Shown here piece after piece: positions 57,503 through 64,000 of a stretch of DNA of 64,000 bases. Source of the stretch: Petrosia ficiformis (Eukaryota; Porifera; Demospongiae; Haplosclerida; Petrosiidae). The notes beneath the pieces were generated by a model. It was given only the letters and a program-made list of their open reading frames with translations, made no database searches and was not told the origin of the DNA. The stretch covers positions 44,765,037-44,829,036 of the forward strand of contig OX345636.1 of the NCBI GenBank assembly GCA_947044365.1. The letters run 5' to 3'. Every line of letters begins with the position of its first letter. Within the stretch, counting starts at the first letter, position 1. The translations under genes and the position numbers were made by a program.

Positions 57503-58614
57503 TTAATAATATTATTGATGAAAATAATTCAATATCGTGAATACACGTGTGATTATTAGTATTTCTTCATGTAGCTAATACAACAAAAAATTAATAATTT
57601 TGTTTTATATAGCTAAAGTTAAGAATTGTTATACAAGTTGTTATCCTCACATTTGTAAATTTGTTTCTCTTGTCAAAAGTCCATGATAGGTGTATACAAC
57701 AGCAATTGTGTGTGTATAAATATTCATTTGTGTAGGTGGAATAACCTAAATGTGCAATGAATATCATTATTGAGTGCCACACCTTATAATTACCAAATGA
57801 ACTGGAATGCATAATGACATATTACCTTAAGCCTAATTTTAATTGTGTGTACTATTTTAGTAATAATTGCTAAAAGTAGTATGTGCTAAAAATATAATTT
57901 TAGTTGGGATATTGGGCGTGGCTCAGACATTTGTTAAAAATTAGTGTGCCATATCCATTAATTAGTCAAGCCTGAATTATATAAATTACTTAACTAATAT
58001 ACAAGTAGTACACACAAGATGTTCTCAATAAATGTACATTCACCCTCCTCACATAATGTACATTGTAATTATAAAAAGGATGAGTTCTATAAAGATAATG
58101 ATAGCTGTATATTCCAGTAAAGAGTAAGTGAAATCATATACACTGTAAAAACAAAATAGTTTAAATAACTAGGTTAGCACAGTTACAAGGATTTAACAAT
58201 TAGTTAGTTGTTCATAATACATACATGTAATACCATAGCTACTTTGTACTAATTATGTTCAATTAGCTGAAGCATTATAATTTTAGGGTGCTATCTACTC
58301 ATATTTCATGTCAGAGATTTAGTATAATTTATACTAAAGTTGATTTACATGTAATTGTATCTGGCTATCAACGCATACATGTAATTTAATTTATACCTTT
58401 CTATACTTGGTACACATTATGTTATAGTAACATCATACATGTAGCCACAACATCCTCTATGACAATTGACAAGCTAAATTGAAACTTATGCTATTCCTTG
58501 CAACTGTACTAACCAATAAAATGGATATTTTGATGCTTTAGTTTTTGTGGTGTATTGTACATAAGTTGGGTCATGTAGAAAGAATGGCACCTTAATTATT
58601 TCGAGAGTGTGTGT
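57503..58614 (+). repeat. Downstream block of family gene copy 5
   Basis: Colinear with 28324-30100 and 38633-40440, with a deletion of about 400 bp. No gene is seen. Confidence 0.6.
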
Positions 58615-58851
58615 CAGAGTTTTTGAGTTTTGAAGCATTGGCCAAATTGGCTCAACAATGGTTATTGTGTGTGCCATTGATATACATTGTATAATACATT
58701 TTGAGCCAATTAACGAAGAGTTAAGGCTGTTGGTGACAATGTAATCATAATTTCCTGCACCATGCATCTGGCCCAAAGAGAGAACTCTGCTGTGCCAAAT
58801 AAGAAGCTCTTTGGGCCAATGGTACACCATATGAGCTTATCAAAAACACTG
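58615..58851. mobile_element. hAT-like MITE with 8-bp target duplication
   Basis: The element starts CAGAGTTTTTGA and ends TCAAAAACACTG. It is flanked by GTGTGTGT and GTGCGTGT. The paralogous sequence without it reads GAGAGTGCGTGTCCTCAA at about 30094. An eight-base duplication and CA(G/A)-type ends fit the hAT superfamily. A 114-codon minus-strand frame across it is probably fortuitous. Confidence 0.7.
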
Positions 58852-60401
58852 GTGCGTGTCCTCAATCCTAGAGTCTCTTGTCATTAGGATTTTAATCTAT
58901 ATCACTGCTGACAGCTCTTTCTGTGGACTCTGAATATCAATGCCTGAAGGCGTAGGTGTAACTACAGTCTAGGCATAGATACTATCTATGGTCTAGGGAT
59001 GGTCCTGTGGGTCATAAAAAATTATTTTAAAAGGTTTAAATGTGGGAGTAGCCATGGAGACCCTACATGATGTAATGTATGTGCTATATTTATGTATGTA
59101 TATGTACATGTGGATGTATATAAGCAAATTTCTTTGTTGCATGTTCAACTTGCTGTGCTAACCATTGCATTGTTTAGATAATAGGTACTTTATAGTCAAA
59201 CGTATTGAGATGTCTCGACCAATTGTATATATGGGATTATTAACCATTGATATCCCGTAGATCCTTAACACTTTATAATCTACACCTACATGTATATTAA
59301 TATAAGTCTTCTTGGGTTAATAAATTCTATCTTCTGTAACTAACTATTTTTAGATTATAGCTCATTAAAATTTTGCAATCTAATTGGTCAATTGCAGGTT
59401 TCTAAATCTCGTAGTATACATACTTTTAATTGATTAGTAAACATATAATTACTTAGTAAACCTGTTGCAATGTTGCTATAGGAATTTCACACAATGAACA
59501 GAAGAAAAGTTTGTTGTAAGGCTGGAGCTGTTGACATTTACAAGCGATAGACTGAGAAAGAGGCTAAAGTTTGGGTGTTGGCCGCTGACTACTGCATTTG
59601 TAAAAACACTCGTCTAGCTGCTTTCTATCAACAAATGAAGAATGGTTTTGTATCTAAGGCCTTCTGTCCAACTAAGTAAGCTAAAATCTTCAGCTTTTTG
59701 AATCCAAAAGTTACACAGCTGAGCAAAACACTCGTGATATCGATCACTTTGCTGTTTTTCTGCAAGCAAAGAGGAGTACCACATAGCTTTCTTGTTATGT
59801 CTTCTATCCTAAAAAGTAATAACTATAATCTAAATTGCTTAGATACTGTATTCTTGGTTTCCATGCACAACAGAACTTCCTTGAAAACATTAATTACTTC
59901 GGGCTCCGCCTGAATATAAACATACTGTAAATTTATAACTTGTACTACATGTAGATCTATAAACATAATTATGTTTATAATTGTAATGGGTCAAAGGTCA
60001 GTATTTTGTGCGTGTGTGTGTGTGTGTGTACACAAATACCATATCATACAACCATATGTGGCAAAAATCAGTGATTTAGCAAATAAAATGTTCGTTATTC
60101 AGACACTTTCCACTTGATATCCAGGAACAGTAACTGTTGCTCCACCTAGTAACCAGATTTAGTTAGTTTCTTGTGCAAAATGGCTGAATAATTTAAAATG
60201 ACATCATTTGCCTAACGACTGAATTTCACATCCATGGTACAAGCAATGTTAAATGTATGAGGAATGTTATTATCATTGGTATCTACTACATAATCATTTG
60301 CCAAATATATGAGGAATGTCATTATTATCATTGGTATCTACTACATAATTATATACTCTTTGTTCAAATTCAGTTAATTATTGACTCATGATTATACAGA
60401 G
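58852..60401 (+). repeat. Downstream block 5 and truncated start of block 6
   Basis: 58860-59340 continues the duplicated flank (compare 40440-40930). 59340-59915 is unrecognised and not matched elsewhere in the window. From about 59915 the sequence resembles 51010-51360, the region just after the Rab exon copy. The Rab exon itself is missing here. Confidence 0.5.
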
Positions 60402-60440
60402 AGTCTGTAACTTCTTTCTACCTAGCAGTTCCCGTATAAT
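60402..60440. repeat. Single unit of the 36-bp satellite monomer
   Basis: GTCTGTAACTTCTTTCTACC then TAGCAGTTCCCGTATAATCAG is one monomer. It is followed by sequence (TTCAAGC, TTCTATTGCACAC) matching the right border of the array at 23650-23700. It occupies the same position within its duplicated block. Confidence 0.8.
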
Positions 60441-62890
60441 CAGTAATTCAAGCTTGTGTTCTATTGCACACCACACCCTTTAATTGCAGAGCCCCCCCCT
60501 CCCCCCCAGAATGATGCAACTTCCTTAACTACATGTACATGTGTATGTATTCATATGTAACATAAGCAAATATATATAGATTCAACTTTGTGGAAAGTAT
60601 TCTGTAGTTTGTAATTACCCTGCATGGAAACTTACAGCATTCTGTACTATGCAAACCTTCCAGTCTACAACCTTTGACTGTTTTAGTTGTTTGTCCAGGG
60701 CCCCATGACTTGTATGACAGGTGCCATCGACTCAATAATGTGATTAATCAGTTAATTATGTGCAATAATAAAATAATAAATAGTTAAACGAGTTGCGTAT
60801 ATTCAATTACCACATTTGGTGAAATGTAAGTCACATCCATAAACGTTCTGGAGATTCTATTTATATACACTGTACCTAAATTTAGACTCCATTGCCATGG
60901 CAACTAGATGTAGTCTATTGTTCATAGACTATTACAACCACTTCAAATGGAAAAGGCTTCATTATAAAACGTTTGACTATAAATACAGTTTAAGGTTAGA
61001 AGGTCATTAAGATTGGTTTTATGTATTTACACAAATCAGAGCACACGTGGACAAGGAGTCTAAATATGTTAAATCCCATGTACATGTAAGTGTGGTCTAG
61101 CCACTTCTTGGCTATGCCTTGGAGTGGATAGACCACATTACATGTACATGGGGTTTAACATATACATGTACATAGGTTACATTTAATTATACACTATAAA
61201 ATAGATTGGTTGAGTTGTGCTTGTAATTAGTACTTACTGTAACTCAATTTATGGCACCTGGTATATTTTACTATTGATATCAATGCTAACATAATTATAA
61301 CAACTATAATTATGTCAGAAATTTATAAAATGATTGTAGCCAAGTAAACAAATAGTGTGGGTTACCTCACATCCACAAATTCTATAGAAGCAGTTGTGAA
61401 TGTATCCTCATAAAACTAATACAAAGTGAAATATATCATACTTGATAATACAATATTAAACATTAATGAAATAATACATTAGTCATGTATTAAACACTTA
61501 ATAATATATAGAATTAGATGACTTGCAAAATGTTACAGTCCATAATCTTAATTGTTTACCCAGGGCCCTAGCTGTGACTTGTAGGGCTGGCCCTGAGTGC
61601 TTGTATGACAAGCGTTGTCGACTCACTGATATGTCAAGTCAATGAAGTACACACTATACAATGAATTCAAAAATCTTAAGTAGTTGAATGAGTTGCACAT
61701 TCAATTACCATATTAACTAGAATGAAAATCACTGTTTAATTGGACCCAAAAACATGGTGGCGAATTCCAATTCTTTTAGCATAAAACAAAATTCCGCTTT
61801 TTCCGTTATTAAAACGTATACCTTTGAAGTGAGATTAGTATTTCTTTTCACGTCTATAATTGAAATGGGTTTTAAAACTCTCATATTTTGTAATACTGAA
61901 GCTTCTAACCTATTTTGCTGGAAAGTAGAAAGCCATTGATGTCAAATTTATCCTTCACTATCAGCAGGAAGAAAGCAAGGCGAGCACTTTAATGTATAGT
62001 ATATAGTCCCACGGGCAATGCCCACTTCTATACTAGCCTGTATAACTTCTGCATTTCAAACAGCAGTGACTTTAGACTCACTTAGTTAGACAGAAGAGCG
62101 ATTATGAAATCCGTAGAAACATGTACATGTATCAAAAACATGCATTAATGATGATGTAGTAGTCATTGATTATGTTTAATGTGAGTTACTGTTAGTAAGA
62201 ACTATTATACTTAGTCCCCTGGAATTTGTTTTAATGCGACTCCACTGTATTGAGAAAAAGGTATCCCTGTGATTGCTTTGTCTGTCTGAAATTCAACGAC
62301 TTATCTTTTTCTTACATGTTAAGAATTCTTCCATTATCTTTCTACTGTTTCTCTGCTATATACAACAGCTATTAGTATTAGTTGGAGTTTTACATTCATC
62401 CTGAATCTTTCTGCTCGTCTGTAACTCAAGCACACATTCTTTTACCTGCCCCACCCACTAATTGACCTAACCTCTACGTATAGTCGTATACATGTACGCA
62501 TATTCAACACAAACATATATATATATATACTGTACATTTTTTTTGTTGCAGTATAACAGTAAATAAATTTGATGCATATACGATCATCATGGATCATGTA
62601 CATATATATTATAGTATATTTACATGTATATACACGTACAGTATATGCACGTATGATTATGTTTATGATTATGTACATGTATCATTAATACACTTTAGTA
62701 ATAGTATAGCTTATACATATCTAATTTCACTGTTTACTCCTCTGCAGTTTTGCTGCACATTTAGACTTCTGATTATACTCATGTACAAGTATGTAAAATA
62801 TTTAGAGTAGTTGTTTTAAACACACTTGTAGTACTGTAATATATTATATATATACTCCACATGTACTAACTTGTACATGTACATAGTACA
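60441..62890 (+). repeat. Upstream block of family gene copy 6
   Basis: Colinear with 23690-27290 and 52990-56450, with deletions. It contains the hairpin at 61068-61159. The antisense open frame of blocks 4 and 5 is absent. No independent gene is seen. Confidence 0.65.
61068..61159. repeat. Hairpin, copy in block 6
   Basis: The left arm has GTTAAATCCCATGTACATG and the right arm CATGTACATGGGGTTTAAC. Here the right arm also contains the extra TACATG that bulges in block 3, so pairing is more complete. Inner arms GTGGTCTAGCCACTTC and GAGTGGATAGACCAC pair with G-U or mismatch positions. Confidence 0.6.
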
Positions 62891-62901
62891 CTATATAAGC
62901 T
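62891..62901 (+). promoter_or_regulatory. TATA box of family gene copy 6
   Basis: ACTATATAAGCTGCTAGC, 85 bp before the ATG. Confidence 0.7.
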
Positions 62902-62976
62902 GCTAGCATACACCATTCATCTATTTATGAGATAGTAACCATCACTGCTGTTACTATCTCCTCACAACCTATTAAG

Positions 62977-63939
62977 ATGATCTGGTTCATTATTTTGTTA
63001 ATTCCTGGACTGACTTCTGGAGACACTTGCAGTTGTAGTACACCTAACCAATATGAACTGCTGTGTTGTAATCCTGATAATCTTGGAAATATTGTGAGGA
63101 TCGATGGAAATGATAATAGACAGAAATATGTTATTTGTCCTTCTGCTCTCCTAATTCAATGTCACCAATTTAGTTCGTGTAGCGATGTCCTCGTTCATAA
63201 TCGTAGTGCCTCCTCAGGATATTATGATGTTAATTTGAGTAATGGAAGTGTTATAACTGTCTATTGTGACATGGATGGTAACAATTGTGATGGAGAAGGA
63301 GGTTGGATAAGAGTAGCACAACTTAACATGAGTGAACCTGGTGCTACCTGTCCTCCTGGACTTACACTACAGAACTATAGTAATATTGATCATAGTTTGT
63401 GTGGTCGATCATCATCAGGTTGTGCTTCAACCTTCTTTTCTACATATGGATTGAACTACACTAAGGTGTGTGGAAAAGTAAGAGGATATCAGTTTGGTTC
63501 AATAGATGCATTTGCTTCTGGGAGTAGCAACATTGACTCGTATTATGTTGAAGGTATTTCTATAACATATGATAGTAATCCTCGACAACACATCTGGACA
63601 TATGTTGGAGGAGAAAATGACTTTGCAATAAATGCAGATGATTGTCCTTGTAATAATAGAAGTAGTGTAGTTGTGCCTGATTTTGTTGGTAATGATTACT
63701 ACTGTGAATCAGGATATAATGGTAGTCAATTTGGTAACCTGCTTGTTGAGGATATTTTATGGGATGGACAGCTATGTAGTGAAATAGAGTCTCCCTGTTG
63801 TACTACTCCTAACATGCCATGGTTTCTCAAGACACTCAATGAAGAGACTAATGATGATATTGAGTTGAGAGTGTGTGCTGGTTCATCTCCAACATCAGAA
63901 GAAACTCCACTTGATATAATTGAAATATATATTAAGTAA
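62977..63939 (+). CDS. Secreted cysteine-rich protein with hypervariable loops, copy 6
   Basis: This is a complete single-exon frame of 320 residues. The signal and N-terminal part are as in copies 4 and 5, except for SALLIQCHQFSSCSDVLVHN. The SGCAST and GSIDAF variants are shared with copy 4. Variable loops: ASGSSNIDSY with Tyr before YVEG, GGENDFAINADD, NNRSS, and YNGSQFGNLLV. The C-terminal loop CAGSSPTSEE is like copy 4. The otherwise fixed DGQQCNGIESTCC is DGQLCSEIESPCC here. All scaffold cysteines are kept. Extracellular by signal peptide; role unknown. Confidence 0.9.
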   Translation: MIWFIILLIPGLTSGDTCSCSTPNQYELLCCNPDNLGNIVRIDGNDNRQKYVICPSALLIQCHQFSSCSDVLVHNRSASSGYYDVNLSNGSVITVYCDMDGNNCDGEGGWIRVAQLNMSEPGATCPPGLTLQNYSNIDHSLCGRSSSGCASTFFSTYGLNYTKVCGKVRGYQFGSIDAFASGSSNIDSYYVEGISITYDSNPRQHIWTYVGGENDFAINADDCPCNNRSSVVVPDFVGNDYYCESGYNGSQFGNLLVEDILWDGQLCSEIESPCCTTPNMPWFLKTLNEETNDDIELRVCAGSSPTSEETPLDIIEIYIK

Positions 63940-64000
63940 CTGATCAACAAAGCTCATACATGAATAATTCTGTGATTTACTTTAATTAGCTGAAAAATTG
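63940..64000 (+). repeat. Start of downstream block of copy 6
   Basis: CTGATCAACAAAGCTCATAC resembles the flank after the truncated copy at 904-930. The window ends here. Confidence 0.4.

Noticed and set aside
58486..58830. 114-codon minus-strand protein
   Set aside because: It spans a MITE and its flank, and the paralogous flanks without the MITE have no such frame.

Overview
The window reads as metazoan nuclear DNA, most likely from a demosponge. It is very AT-rich, full of the self-complementary word ACATGTACATGT, dense in foldback elements and short non-autonomous transposons, and carries spliced exons with GT/AG borders. The sponge assignment is inference from this composition and from resemblance of the main gene family to secreted proteins I associate with sponges and cnidarians; I could not search a database.

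The main content is a family of single-exon genes for secreted, cysteine-rich proteins of 313-321 residues. Five are complete: 10194-11159 (-), 27382-28323 (+), 37670-38632 (+), 56537-57502 (+) and 62977-63939 (+). A sixth copy at 412-903 has lost its 5' half and is joined to a tRNA-derived SINE. Each intact protein has a short signal peptide and a fibrinogen-C-like opening (SGYYD...VYCDMDG...GGW). A nearly invariant scaffold follows, interrupted by a few short loops that differ in almost every copy. Loop types are shared in different combinations among copies, which suggests mosaic exchange. Four copies share a TATA box 84-91 bp before the ATG.

The second gene is a Rab-family small GTPase on the + strand, of which four exons are visible: 32099-32192, 42636-42761, 44269-44448 and 46536-46612, the last ending in a Cys-Cys prenylation signal. 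The family gene at 37670-38632 lies inside one of its introns. Extra copies of the first of these exons (50702-50795, and 12461-12557 on the minus strand with a stop codon) and of the second (6022-6080, broken) lie beside other family copies. The array therefore seems to have grown by duplication of blocks that included Rab exons.

Layout: 0-12.5 kb is a large inverted duplication with its axis near 5.6 kb, carrying the truncated gene on one arm and the minus-strand gene on the other. 12.8-18.4 kb holds paired TTAA-flanked elements and a 1.07-kb foldback. 18.4-23.7 kb is a satellite of 36-bp units with a 172-bp higher-order period. 23.7-30.1, 30.7-42.7, 49.9-59.3 and 59.9-64.0 kb are copies of the same block (upstream flank, hairpin, promoter, gene, downstream flank) separated by later insertions: a Tc1-like fragment, a pogo-like DNA transposon with an antisense ULP1-like peptidase, and a hAT-like MITE. 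42.6-49.5 kb holds the Rab 3' exons, two adjoining perfect palindromes and a 108-bp tandem repeat.

Limits: borders of duplicated blocks were judged by eye, and no alignment, splice-site model or expression data were available.
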